NCBI GenBank assembly: GCA_003670735.1
Contig: QWQU01000005.1
Coordinates: 1 to 49,701, forward strand
DNA length: 49,701 nt
Origin: Chloroflexota bacterium
GTDB lineage: Bacteria > Chloroflexota > Dehalococcoidia > UBA2979
Direction of reading: 5' to 3'
The position numbers and the translations under genes are program-made. Below are positions 15,338 through 22,824 of the stretch, in pieces. The notes beneath the pieces are model-generated. The model did not search any database, was not told where the DNA came from, and saw nothing but the letters and a program-made list of their open reading frames with translations. Each line of letters starts with the position of its first letter. Positions within the stretch are counted from its first letter, which is position 1.

Positions 15338-16321
15338 ATGGTGAACCCCACGCCGGGCGCTGAACCCGGCGGATCTGTCCCTCCTGAGGATGCTCCCGTC
15401 CCCGCTCCGTATCCCCCGTCTGCGAACGGGAGTGCGAACGGCATTTCGTCATCTCCATTTGCCTCTTCGTTCTCAGCGCCAGCGCCGCATGAGCCCGGCA
15501 AAGCCGATGGCCCGCTGGCGCCGCCGGAATGGCCGCGTCCGATGGATGCGCCGTTCGGGCTCGATGACGAGACGGATGACGACGAGGACGAGTTGATCGC
15601 CGAGGGCGGCGCGGGGATTCGCACCTGGTATGCCGACCCGCTGGATGACCCCGCCAACTGGGGGCCACCGCTGCCGTCTCCGGAGCCGCCGCAGCGCTCG
15701 GTCTGGGAGCTGCTCTGGCCGTGGGGCGTGCGGGGCGTGGTCGAGACCGTCGAGGTGCTCGCGCTGGCGCTGCTGATGTTCCTGTTCGTGCGCTCGATCG
15801 GGCAGAACTTCGTGGTCGATGGCGGCTCGATGGAGCCGACGTTCCACAACGGCGAGATGCTGATTGTGAACAAGCTGGTCTACCGCAGCTTCAACCTCGC
15901 CTTCATCGGCAAGGGCGAGTGGCGCCCATTCGGGCAGCCGGAGCCGGGTGACGTGATCGTCTTTCGCTTCCCGCAGGACCCGCGCCGCGACTTCATCAAG
16001 CGCGTGATCGCGCTGCCGGGTGAGACGGTCGAAGTGCATGCCGGTCAGGTGTACGTGAACGGCGTGGCGCGCACGGAGTCCTACCTGGATAAGCCGCCCG
16101 CGTACGAGTACGGCCCGGTGCAGGTGCCGGAAGGCCAGTACTTCGTGCTGGGCGACAACCGCAACAACTCATACGACTCGCACTCGTGGGGCATGCTGGG
16201 CGAGTCGTTCATGATTGGCCGCGCTGAGGTGCGGTACTGGCCGCTGGCGAAAGCCGGGCGGGTCGACAACGAGGCTGAGCTGTCAGCGACGCCCCAGGCC
16301 GGAGTCCTGAAATCCCCGTAG
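15338..16321 (+). CDS. lepB: Signal peptidase I with long disordered cytoplasmic N-terminus
   Basis: Type I signal peptidase, which removes signal peptides from exported proteins at the membrane. The catalytic pair is visible: Ser164 in GGSMEPTF and Lys221 in FIKRVIALPG, followed by GDVIVFRFP-type box C and GDNRNNSYDSHSWG (box E). One transmembrane helix lies around 133-153. The first 125 residues are Pro/Ala-rich then very acidic (LDDETDDDEDELIAEG), longer than in most LepB proteins. pyrE starts 8 bp downstream, so the two are probably one transcript. Confidence 0.95.
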   Translation: MVNPTPGAEPGGSVPPEDAPVPAPYPPSANGSANGISSSPFASSFSAPAPHEPGKADGPLAPPEWPRPMDAPFGLDDETDDDEDELIAEGGAGIRTWYADPLDDPANWGPPLPSPEPPQRSVWELLWPWGVRGVVETVEVLALALLMFLFVRSIGQNFVVDGGSMEPTFHNGEMLIVNKLVYRSFNLAFIGKGEWRPFGQPEPGDVIVFRFPQDPRRDFIKRVIALPGETVEVHAGQVYVNGVARTESYLDKPPAYEYGPVQVPEGQYFVLGDNRNNSYDSHSWGMLGESFMIGRAEVRYWPLAKAGRVDNEAELSATPQAGVLKSP

Positions 16322-16329
16322 ACCCCACC

Positions 16330-16875
16330 ATGATCGCGGCGTTCGAGCAGACCGGCGCGATCCTCAATGGCCACTTCCAACTGAACTCCGGACGCCACTC
16401 GGATCGCTATCTGGAGAAGTTCAATCTTCTGCAGTGGCCCGAGCAGACCGAGGTCGTGTGCAAGAGCATGGCCGCAGGCTCTGCTGGCACGAATCCGCAG
16501 ACGATTGCCGGCCCAACGACGGGCGGCATTCTGCTGGCCTACGAGATTGGTCGCCAGCTGGGCAAGCGCGGCATCTTCGCCGAGCGCGCCGAGGCCGGTG
16601 GACGCGCGTTTCAGCGCGACTTCCACCTCGATCCCGGCGAGCGGGTGCTGGTGGTCGATGACGTGCTGACCTCGGGGGCTTCGATTCGCGACACGATCGA
16701 TGCGGTCAAGGCCGCTGGTGGGGTCGTGGTCGGTGTGTCGGTGATGGTGGATCGCTCGCAGGGGCGCGCGAACTTCGATGTCCCGTTCTTCGCGGCGACA
16801 GAGATCGAGATGCCGTCCTACGAGCCCGCCGAGTGCGCGCTCTGCAAGCAAGGTGTCCCCCTCGAGGTCCGGTGA
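16330..16875 (+). CDS. pyrE: Orotate phosphoribosyltransferase
   Basis: PyrE transfers phosphoribose from PRPP to orotate, giving OMP in pyrimidine synthesis. The 181-residue protein has the PRPP-binding motif VLVVDDVLTSGAS near residue 108, an LNSGRHSDRYLEKF block near the N-terminus, and AGPTTGGILLAYEIGRQLG. It follows lepB by 8 bp and is followed by a hairpin that overlaps its stop codon and then by a strong intrinsic terminator. Confidence 0.95.
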   Translation: MIAAFEQTGAILNGHFQLNSGRHSDRYLEKFNLLQWPEQTEVVCKSMAAGSAGTNPQTIAGPTTGGILLAYEIGRQLGKRGIFAERAEAGGRAFQRDFHLDPGERVLVVDDVLTSGASIRDTIDAVKAAGGVVVGVSVMVDRSQGRANFDVPFFAATEIEMPSYEPAECALCKQGVPLEVR

Positions 16876-16913
16876 CCTTCGGTCACGTCTAGGCCCCGTG
16901 TTTTGTGGTGTGA

Positions 16914-16940
16914 GGCCCCGCGTGAGCGGGGTTTCGTTTT
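16914..16940 (+). terminator. Intrinsic terminator after lepB-pyrE
   Basis: A 6-bp all-GC stem (CCCCGC 16916-16921, loop GTGA, GCGGGG 16926-16931) is followed directly by TTTCGTTTT. A second hairpin, GTGACC-TTC-GGTCAC (16872-16886), overlaps the pyrE stop codon 30 nt upstream and may assist. Confidence 0.85.
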
Positions 16941-17173
16941 GTCGCGGGGGTTGAGTCGGACTCGGACGGCTCGGCTGGCGCGGAGGCCGGGCGCGGTGCG
17001 GGCGTTGCCCGCGTGCCACGCAGGACAGTGTTGAGCCCACCCGCCCACCCTTGTGCGAGGGCTGCGCCTCGCACTCCTGCTCGGATGCTTTGCTCACGAA
17101 GCGAGGCGCTGGTTGAGCGGCGCAATGAGAGAGTTCTCGCGGATGAAGCGGCTGACCTACACGTCACGTCAGG
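16941..17173. other. Non-coding stretch with two hairpins
   Basis: The gap between pyrE and the channel gene is 336 bp; after the terminator I see no convincing ORF. Two perfect hairpins are present: GCGGGC-GTT-GCCCGC (16998-17012) and GTGCGAGG-GCTGCG-CCTCGCAC (17053-17074). Neither has a T tract. A small RNA is possible but no known family is recognisable. Confidence 0.4.
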
Positions 17174-17203
17174 TTGTCTGAACTTCGTTGGCGGTGCTAG
17201 CGT
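17174..17203 (+). promoter_or_regulatory. Promoter of the glutamate-receptor-like gene
   Basis: TTGTCT (-35, 17174-17179), an 18-bp spacer, and TAGCGT (-10, 17198-17203) preceded by TGC as an extended -10. The GTG start at 17212 lies 8 nt after the -10, so the leader would be at most a base or two long. Confidence 0.6.
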
Positions 17204-17211
17204 CGCCGCTC

Positions 17212-18297
17212 GTGAGCCTTACTCGTCTGCGCTTCCTTGTTCGCCCGTTGCTGGTGCTTGCCGCGTTCGTCGTGGTGGCGCTGGCGTTGCCGTCGTCCAC
17301 GGCGACCGCGCAGTCGAACGCTGCGACGCTGCGGGTGGGGATCAAGCCGCTCGATCCGTTCGTGATGCGCGGGGCCAACGACAAGTACTCGGGGTTCAGC
17401 ATTGAGCTCTGGGATGAGATTGCTCGTCGCAATGGGTGGACCACGCAGTACACGTGGTTCGACACGCTGCAGCCGCTGCTCGACAACGTGGGCGCTTCGA
17501 AGCTCGATATTGGGATCGCGGGGATCTCGATCACGCCGGAGCGCGAAGAGAAGCTCGACTTCAGCTACCCGATGTTCAACGCCGGGCTGCAAATCGTGGC
17601 GCCGGTGCGATCGGACTCGTCATTCCTCGGACGACTGGGGCGCCTGCTATCGGCCTCGATCGGGCTCTACCTCGGTGCATTGATCGCAATCCTGTTCATC
17701 GCGGGGAACGTGGTGTGGCTGTTCCATCGCGACCGGTCGTATTTGCCGGGGCTGGCCGATGGCATGTTCAAGGCGGCGGCGATCGGCCTCGTAGGCGAGG
17801 TGGGGGAGCCCGCGCATCCGGTTAGCCGTGCGGCTTCGGTGGTGTGGATCATCCTCGGCATTTGCTTTGTCTCGACGTTCACGGCGTCACTGGCCTCGGA
17901 CCTCACGGTGGAGCAGATCAGCGGCAACATTCGCGGCGTGAGCGACCTGACGGACAAGAAGGTCGTGACCGTGAGCGGCTCGACGGCCGCGCGGTACCTC
18001 ACCGATCGCAAGATCGAGTTCGACGGTGTCAGCACTGCCGACGAGGCGTTCAAGAAGCTCGAAGCTGGTGGGTACGACGCGATGGTGTTCGATGCGCCGG
18101 TGCTGCAGCACCACATCGAGGCGGCGGACAACGACCGGCTGCTGCTGGTGGGGAACGTGTTCCAGCGCGAGGACTACGGGATCGCGCTGCCGACTGGGAG
18201 CACGCATCGCAAGGCGATCAACACCACGCTGCTGGAGATGCAGGATGACGGCTCGTACGAGCGCATCCGCGAGCACTACTTCGGCAAGACGCACTAA
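17212..18297 (+). CDS. Prokaryotic ionotropic glutamate-receptor-like ligand-gated channel (GluR0 type)
   Basis: The 361-residue protein has the domain order of a bacterial iGluR. Residues 1-34 are a signal peptide. Lobe S1 of a periplasmic-binding-protein domain (37-132) contains VGIKPLDPFV and GIAGISITPEREEKLDFSYP. A transmembrane helix spans about 146-171, a re-entrant pore region about 178-200, and a second helix 206-230 ending STFTASLASDLTVE, which resembles the SYTANLAAFLT gate motif of glutamate receptors. Lobe S2 completes the binding domain (246-358: TVSGSTAARYL, GGYDAMVFDAPVL). The usual TVGYGD filter is replaced by LVGEVGEP. A plain ABC binding protein would lack the two inserted membrane helices. 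Ligand and ion selectivity are unknown. It stands alone between two hairpins. Confidence 0.85.
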   Translation: MSLTRLRFLVRPLLVLAAFVVVALALPSSTATAQSNAATLRVGIKPLDPFVMRGANDKYSGFSIELWDEIARRNGWTTQYTWFDTLQPLLDNVGASKLDIGIAGISITPEREEKLDFSYPMFNAGLQIVAPVRSDSSFLGRLGRLLSASIGLYLGALIAILFIAGNVVWLFHRDRSYLPGLADGMFKAAAIGLVGEVGEPAHPVSRAASVVWIILGICFVSTFTASLASDLTVEQISGNIRGVSDLTDKKVVTVSGSTAARYLTDRKIEFDGVSTADEAFKKLEAGGYDAMVFDAPVLQHHIEAADNDRLLLVGNVFQREDYGIALPTGSTHRKAINTTLLEMQDDGSYERIREHYFGKTH

Positions 18298-18300
18298 GTA

Positions 18301-18328
18301 TTGCTGGCGCGCTCTGCGCGCGAGGCAA
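18301..18328. terminator. GC-rich hairpin between convergent genes
   Basis: GCGCGC-TCT-GCGCGC (18307-18321), flanked by TTGC...GCAA outer arms, fills the 42-bp gap between two convergent genes. There is no T run, so action as a bidirectional terminator is plausible but unproven. Confidence 0.45.
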
Positions 18329-18339
18329 GCCGAGACTCG

Positions 18340-18828
18340 TTAGCTCAGGGCGCCGCTGGTCTGCACCTTCTTGAGGTTGCCTCGGAGGATTCGTGTGCTC
18401 AGGACCTCGACGGGTGCGAGGTCGGGGCTGGTGGTGACGTGCTCCTGCATCAGCAGGCCGAGCGGCTGTGATGCGATCACGGCGAACATCGAGGCGACGA
18501 AGGCGTTCGCGAAGCGGCTGCCACCTCGACCGGAGCTGAGCACGGCTGTTGCTGCGCTGGCGGCGAGCAGGCCGGCCATGGCGATGTTCGTGCCGCAGAG
18601 CGGGGTCACGGCGAGCGAGGCCTGGCCGGACTGCATGCGCCTCAGTGCCTCGCGGGCACAGTCGGTGACTTCCTCGGGTGTGACGTCGGCGTAGAGCAGG
18701 AAGCCGTTGTGGCTGGCGCGCCCGGCGATGCGCATCGGGCCGTGCTTCGCGAGGAGCACGGCGACAGTGGCGTGCTCGAGGGCATGGTTGCGGCGGATGG
18801 CGGTCGCGAGGCGTGTCAGGCCGAGCAT
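18340..18828 (-). CDS. Small membrane protein, probably DUF6391 family
   Basis: The N-terminus contains IRRNHALEHATVAVLLAKHG, a HALEHAT-type signature I associate with DUF6391 proteins of Chloroflexota and Cyanobacteria; the family name is from memory. Two hydrophobic segments follow (about 82-98, GTNIAMAGLLAASAATAVL; and 107-125, ANAFVASMFAVIASQPLGLL). Function is unknown. GAGGAG lies 6 nt before the ATG. The gene is 28 bp downstream of the transglycosylase-like gene on the same strand and may be its operon mate. Confidence 0.65.
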   Translation of the reverse strand: MLGLTRLATAIRRNHALEHATVAVLLAKHGPMRIAGRASHNGFLLYADVTPEEVTDCAREALRRMQSGQASLAVTPLCGTNIAMAGLLAASAATAVLSSGRGGSRFANAFVASMFAVIASQPLGLLMQEHVTTSPDLAPVEVLSTRILRGNLKKVQTSGALS

Positions 18829-18856
18829 GGGCGCTCCTCGTGTGTTGGTGAGGAGG

Positions 18857-20191
18857 TCAGTATGCGCGGCTGGTGCCAGGGGCAGCTGTGTCGAAGTCGG
18901 CCTTCACGGTCACGGTGACGGTGGCGGGTGCGCCCGCGGCGTTGGTGCCGGCGATGGTGACGGTGCCGCTGGATGCGGCGTTCGGGAGCAGCACGGGGTT
19001 CACGCTGATGGTGATCGTGGTGAGCGGCGAGCAGCCGGAGGCGCCGTCACAGGGGACGTCGGGGCCGAGCGAGACGCCAGCGGGCGGGTCTACGACGATC
19101 CAGTTGGCCGAAGGCGTGGCCGACCAGACGAGGATGCCGGTGCCGCCGTTGCGCACCCGCACGGTGGCTTTGGCGGCGTCTGCGCCGGCGTCGAGGCGGA
19201 GCTGCACGGGTGGGCCATCGACGGCCGGCACTGGGGAGCCCAACGCACGCGCTCGGAAGTCGGCGGGGATGACGGGGGCCGGCTCGGCGTGGCCGGGCGC
19301 GGGGGTGGGCATGTCCATGCCGGTGTACGGGAAGACGAAGTTCTGCACGGAGAGCGGCTGGAAGTACTGGGGCTGGGTGAGGTTCGGCAAGGAGGTGGCG
19401 ATCGGCGTCCACAACCTCGCGCCCTGGTAGGAGGGCGGGTTTTGCAGGCAGCCGTAGATCAGCTCCTGGTACGGGTAGCGCGTGCGGGACTGCGAGCCGT
19501 CGCAGCGCCATGCCTCGCGGGGGTTGGAGAAGACCGGGTCGAGCGGGTGGTTGGAGATGTTCGCGCCGGGGCCGGTGAAGCCGTTGTAGCGCCAGAGCGC
19601 GAAGTACCAGTTCTCGATGATGTTCGGGTTCGAGTTGGTATCGGTGCCCGCGATCGGGCTGACTTCGGGGGCTTCATTCCATTTGGCGGCCATCATCGCT
19701 GCGCCTCGAGCGATGTTGTAGACGTAGTGCGTCGCGATGTTGGACTGCGCGCTGGTGGGTTGGTTGTTCGCGCCGAGCGGGACGGTCATGCCGCTGGTGA
19801 TCTGCATGATGCCGTGGCCGCAGTCGAACGAGACGAGCGCTGCGCCGGTGGAGCGGAACGGGACAGCTCGGGCGGCCATGCTGAGGTTGGACTCGACCCA
19901 ACCGATGGAGCGCAGGAGCGAGCCGGGCATCTGGCGCAGACCGGGCTGGCGGGCGGCGCGTGTGCCGACCTCGACGGCGGGCATACCGAAGGTCGCATCG
20001 CCCGGGAAGATGTTGTCGGTAGCGGCAGCGTCCATCGCCTGGAAGTAGGCGGTGCGACCCGAGTCGGCCTCGTAGGCCTGCGGGGTGCGCAGGAATGCAC
20101 AGGCACTGACGCGCGTCGCGAGCGAGGGCGTGAGCGTGACGAGCGCGAGCAGCAGCGCGGCACCGAACGTGCCGAGCAGCGCTCGATGCAT
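18857..20191 (-). CDS. Secreted lytic-transglycosylase-like protein with C-terminal BACON-like domain
   Basis: From the ATG at 20191 (HRALLGTFGAALLLALVTL) a signal peptide is followed by a lysozyme-fold region: a catalytic-type Glu in GWVESNLSMAAR, then DCGHGIMQITSGM, and an aromatic stretch IIENWYFALWRYNGFTG, as in SLT enzymes that cleave peptidoglycan. The C-terminal 110 residues look like a BACON/immunoglobulin-like domain (WSATPSANWIVVDPPAG, TVTIAGTNAAGAPATVTV). The track start at 20242 would overlap the upstream gene, so I prefer the signal-peptide ATG (444 residues). It lies 23 bp after the propeller gene, suggesting a two-gene envelope operon. Confidence 0.78.
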   Translation of the reverse strand: MHRALLGTFGAALLLALVTLTPSLATRVSACAFLRTPQAYEADSGRTAYFQAMDAAATDNIFPGDATFGMPAVEVGTRAARQPGLRQMPGSLLRSIGWVESNLSMAARAVPFRSTGAALVSFDCGHGIMQITSGMTVPLGANNQPTSAQSNIATHYVYNIARGAAMMAAKWNEAPEVSPIAGTDTNSNPNIIENWYFALWRYNGFTGPGANISNHPLDPVFSNPREAWRCDGSQSRTRYPYQELIYGCLQNPPSYQGARLWTPIATSLPNLTQPQYFQPLSVQNFVFPYTGMDMPTPAPGHAEPAPVIPADFRARALGSPVPAVDGPPVQLRLDAGADAAKATVRVRNGGTGILVWSATPSANWIVVDPPAGVSLGPDVPCDGASGCSPLTTITISVNPVLLPNAASSGTVTIAGTNAAGAPATVTVTVKADFDTAAPGTSRAY

Positions 20192-20214
20192 CGTGTGTCT
20201 CACTGCGTCACGCT

Positions 20215-21345
20215 TCACTTCTTCGAACCTGATGGCATCCATCCAAAGTAGATGATGTCGCCGCTGCCACTGACCACGCGTCGCTGACCAGCGTCGATGA
20301 CAACGGTTGTCTCACGACCGGGCGCTGCCGACGACATGCCATCAAACGAGCGAGCGGCGAGGGCGGTGCCATCGAGGCTCCAGCCGAGCGGCTGGTCGAA
20401 GCCGCGCGGCGGCGGTGTCAGCGTCGTGCTGGAGCTGTTCGCGAGCGGGAGCGTCTGCGCGCCGGCGTAGCCGCTGGTTGCGGGCTGCTGGCCGACGGTG
20501 ACAGCGTCATTGCCGGGACGCCATGCGTTGCCGTACTGCTCCGTGTCGCCGCCACCGAGGCGAGTGGGACTGGTGGGCCCGCCGGTGAGCTTCGCGACGT
20601 GCAGGCGGTAGGCGACACGCTCCGCGCTGATCACGGGCGCGAGGTAGGCGAGCGAGTCGCCGGAGGGCGAGATGCGCCAGTCGCGCGCGAGCTGGTCGGA
20701 GGCGTGGAAGAGCATGGTCGGGGGTGCGCCGCCGAGGACGCTGAAGAAGTCAGTACCGGCGCTGGAGAGCGTCGCGAAGACGAGCGCGCCCTGTGAGAAG
20801 CCGACGGGGAACATGCCGAACGCGGTCTCAGCCTCATAGAGCGGGCGGCGGGTACCAGCAGGAATGTCGATGCGGATCAGCGATTGCTTGCCGCCGGACG
20901 CGCTCGAGCGATACACGAGCTGGGTGCCCTTCGCGTCGAAGACGGGCGGCACGCGCAGGTCGGCGTCGCCGGCGAGGCGCGTCTTCGCGCCGGTCGCGAC
21001 ATCGAGCGTCCACAGCTCGGCGGGGGAGTCGGCCTGCGCGTTCACGGTCGTGGTGGGGAGCACGTTGTAGGCGACGAGCGTGCCGACCGGGGCGATCGCG
21101 GGGTTGATGCCCCACTCAGCGACGTGCTCGATGGTGGTGACGGTTGTGCGCTGCGCGGGGTCGGTCGCGGGTGCGATGTAGACGCGGTCGGAGTTAGTGC
21201 TGAACTCGGCGAAGATCAGTCGTGCTCCGAGGTCAGCCGTTGGCTTGCTGGTGCTGCGCATCCGCCAGACAAGCGCGCCTGCACCGAGCAGAGCGATCAG
21301 CGCGATCGTGCCAATGATGAATGGAGCGCGCCGGAACCAGGGCAT
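20215..21345 (-). CDS. Membrane-anchored TolB/PD40-like beta-propeller protein
   Basis: An N-terminal transmembrane anchor (residues about 8-28, PFIIGTIALIALLGAGALVW) leads into repeated beta-propeller blades of TolB/PD40 type: PAIAPVGTLVAYNVLP, PVFDAKGTQLVYRSS, ISPSGDSLAYLAP and LGWSLDGTALAARSF. Such proteins usually bind partners at the outer face of the membrane; no catalytic residues are evident. Length is 376 residues. It shares an operon with the transglycosylase-like gene downstream, so a joint cell-wall role is possible. Confidence 0.75.
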   Translation of the reverse strand: MPWFRRAPFIIGTIALIALLGAGALVWRMRSTSKPTADLGARLIFAEFSTNSDRVYIAPATDPAQRTTVTTIEHVAEWGINPAIAPVGTLVAYNVLPTTTVNAQADSPAELWTLDVATGAKTRLAGDADLRVPPVFDAKGTQLVYRSSASGGKQSLIRIDIPAGTRRPLYEAETAFGMFPVGFSQGALVFATLSSAGTDFFSVLGGAPPTMLFHASDQLARDWRISPSGDSLAYLAPVISAERVAYRLHVAKLTGGPTSPTRLGGGDTEQYGNAWRPGNDAVTVGQQPATSGYAGAQTLPLANSSSTTLTPPPRGFDQPLGWSLDGTALAARSFDGMSSAAPGRETTVVIDAGQRRVVSGSGDIIYFGWMPSGSKK

Positions 21346-21524
21346 CGCACCGCCATGTAATGCGGGGTGTGGGATGCCCCTGCGCGCCGTCGGCCCGCCA
21401 GCCTCGACGCTGCCGTGTCGCGCTCGATCTCTCGTGCACGTACAGGCAACGTCAGGTTATGAAGCGCGTTCTTGGTGTGTCAAACCGAATGTGCGCGTGT
21501 GTGTGTCGTTGTTCGCGCGGCGGC

Positions 21525-21530
21525 TATCCT
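21525..21530 (+). promoter_or_regulatory. -10 box (TATCCT) of the M50 protease gene, probably leaderless
   Basis: TATCCT ends 8 nt before the ATG at 21539. There is no ribosome-binding site between them, so the transcript would begin at or next to the start codon. The preceding 180 bp between the divergent genes shows no other clear element. Confidence 0.5.
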
Positions 21531-21538
21531 GATCCGCA

Positions 21539-22216
21539 ATGGTTCTACTCCGCTATCTGCCGCACATCACCGAGGCGCCAGCTTTGGTGCTCACGATCAT
21601 CCTCGCGTTTGTCGTGTCGATGCTCGTGGGCCTATCGTTCCACGAGTTCTCGCACGCAGCGGTGGCTGATCGGCTGGGCGATCACACGGCGCGACGCTTC
21701 GGGCGACTGACACTCAATCCGCGCGCGCATCTCGATCCTATGGGTGCGCTGATGATCCTGTTCGTGGGGTTCGGATGGGCAAAGCCCACTCCTGTGAACC
21801 CATACAACACGCCGCGGCCGCGACTGAGCATGGTGCTGATCGCGCTCGGCGGGCCGCTGTCGAACCTTGTGATTGCGTTCATCGCTGGGCTGCCGCTTCG
21901 CCTCGGGGTCATCGACCCGTCGACGTCGCTTGTCGGGGTATTTCTGGCTTCGGTGGTCTCACTCAACGTCACGTTAGCCGTGTTCAACCTGCTGCCGCTC
22001 GCGCCGCTCGATGGGTTCCGCGTACTGGTCGGGCTGCTGCCGCCGGACCTCGCGCGCGTGGTGTCGCGATATGAGCAGTGGGGGCCGGGGCTCCTGATGC
22101 TGCTGTTCTTTTTGCCGTTCATCACCGGCTACAACCCGCTGTTCACGGTGATGAACCCGCTGCTCGGCTTCTTCAATCAGCTCGCGATGGGCACTCGAGG
22201 CGGGATCTTTGGCTAG
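21539..22216 (+). CDS. Site-2-protease-family zinc metalloprotease (peptidase M50)
   Basis: An intramembrane protease of 225 residues with several transmembrane helices. The zinc site is HEFSH (His35, Glu36, His39) inside the first long helix, and the third ligand is the Asp of NLLPLAPLDGF (residues 150-160). The short architecture without PDZ or CBS domains is typical of the FwdE-like/YwhC group. The stop overlaps the start of the HD gene. Substrate unknown. Confidence 0.92.
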   Translation: MVLLRYLPHITEAPALVLTIILAFVVSMLVGLSFHEFSHAAVADRLGDHTARRFGRLTLNPRAHLDPMGALMILFVGFGWAKPTPVNPYNTPRPRLSMVLIALGGPLSNLVIAFIAGLPLRLGVIDPSTSLVGVFLASVVSLNVTLAVFNLLPLAPLDGFRVLVGLLPPDLARVVSRYEQWGPGLLMLLFFLPFITGYNPLFTVMNPLLGFFNQLAMGTRGGIFG

Positions 22217-22757
22217 TCGCCTGTTGGCGACACTCCGACGGCTGCGTGTGGTGCTCGTGATCTCGCATGCGATCTATCGCGTGCGACAGGTGTGGATCAG
22301 CGCTCGTCCGGCGCTGCGAGCGAGCGAAGTGCTGATCGTGCGCGAGCGACTGAACGACGCCGAGCGCGCGCTCTTCGTGGCGATGGACCCGCGCGACCGA
22401 CGGCACTCGATGGACGTGCTGCAGCTGCTGCGTCAGCGCGGCACGCCGAGTGCGACGCTGGAGACGGCGGCGCTGCTGCACGATATCGGCAAGGGCCAGA
22501 TGCATCTCCACGAGCGGGTGCTATTCGTGCTGATCGGTGTGGTGAGTAGCCGACTGCGGCACCGACTCGAACGTGAAGGTCAGCGCGGACTGCGCGGCGC
22601 GTTCTGGCGGCTGCGGCACCATCCGGAGATTGGTGCGGTGCTGCTCAACGATGCCTCAACCGAGCGTGTGTGCTGGCTAGTGCTGCATCACACTGACCGG
22701 CGGCCGCCGGATGACGCCGAACTACTGGAGCTGATCGCTGCGGACAGCGTGCGCTGA
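22209..22757 (+). CDS. HD-domain phosphohydrolase-like protein
   Basis: The 182-residue protein carries HD-superfamily metal-binding motifs in order: RRHSMDVLQLLR, AALLHDIGKG (the HD pair), RHHPEIGAVLL and LHHTDRRP. These usually hydrolyse phosphate esters or nucleotides. The N-terminal 40 residues are basic and partly hydrophobic and may touch the membrane. The TTG start at 22209 overlaps the M50 stop by 8 nt; an internal start is possible. Confidence 0.82.
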   Translation: MASRLLATLRRLRVVLVISHAIYRVRQVWISARPALRASEVLIVRERLNDAERALFVAMDPRDRRHSMDVLQLLRQRGTPSATLETAALLHDIGKGQMHLHERVLFVLIGVVSSRLRHRLEREGQRGLRGAFWRLRHHPEIGAVLLNDASTERVCWLVLHHTDRRPPDDAELLELIAADSVR

Positions 22758-22824
22758 GACGTGTGCAGGCGTCCGGCGGCCTCCGATCGCCGTACAGTTA
22801 GTGAGACGACCTGAGGGGGGACGC

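Noticed and set aside
16941-17211. tRNA or other known stable RNA in the long gap after pyrE
   Set aside because: No cloverleaf, TTC loop or CCA end can be drawn and no known RNA signature is present.
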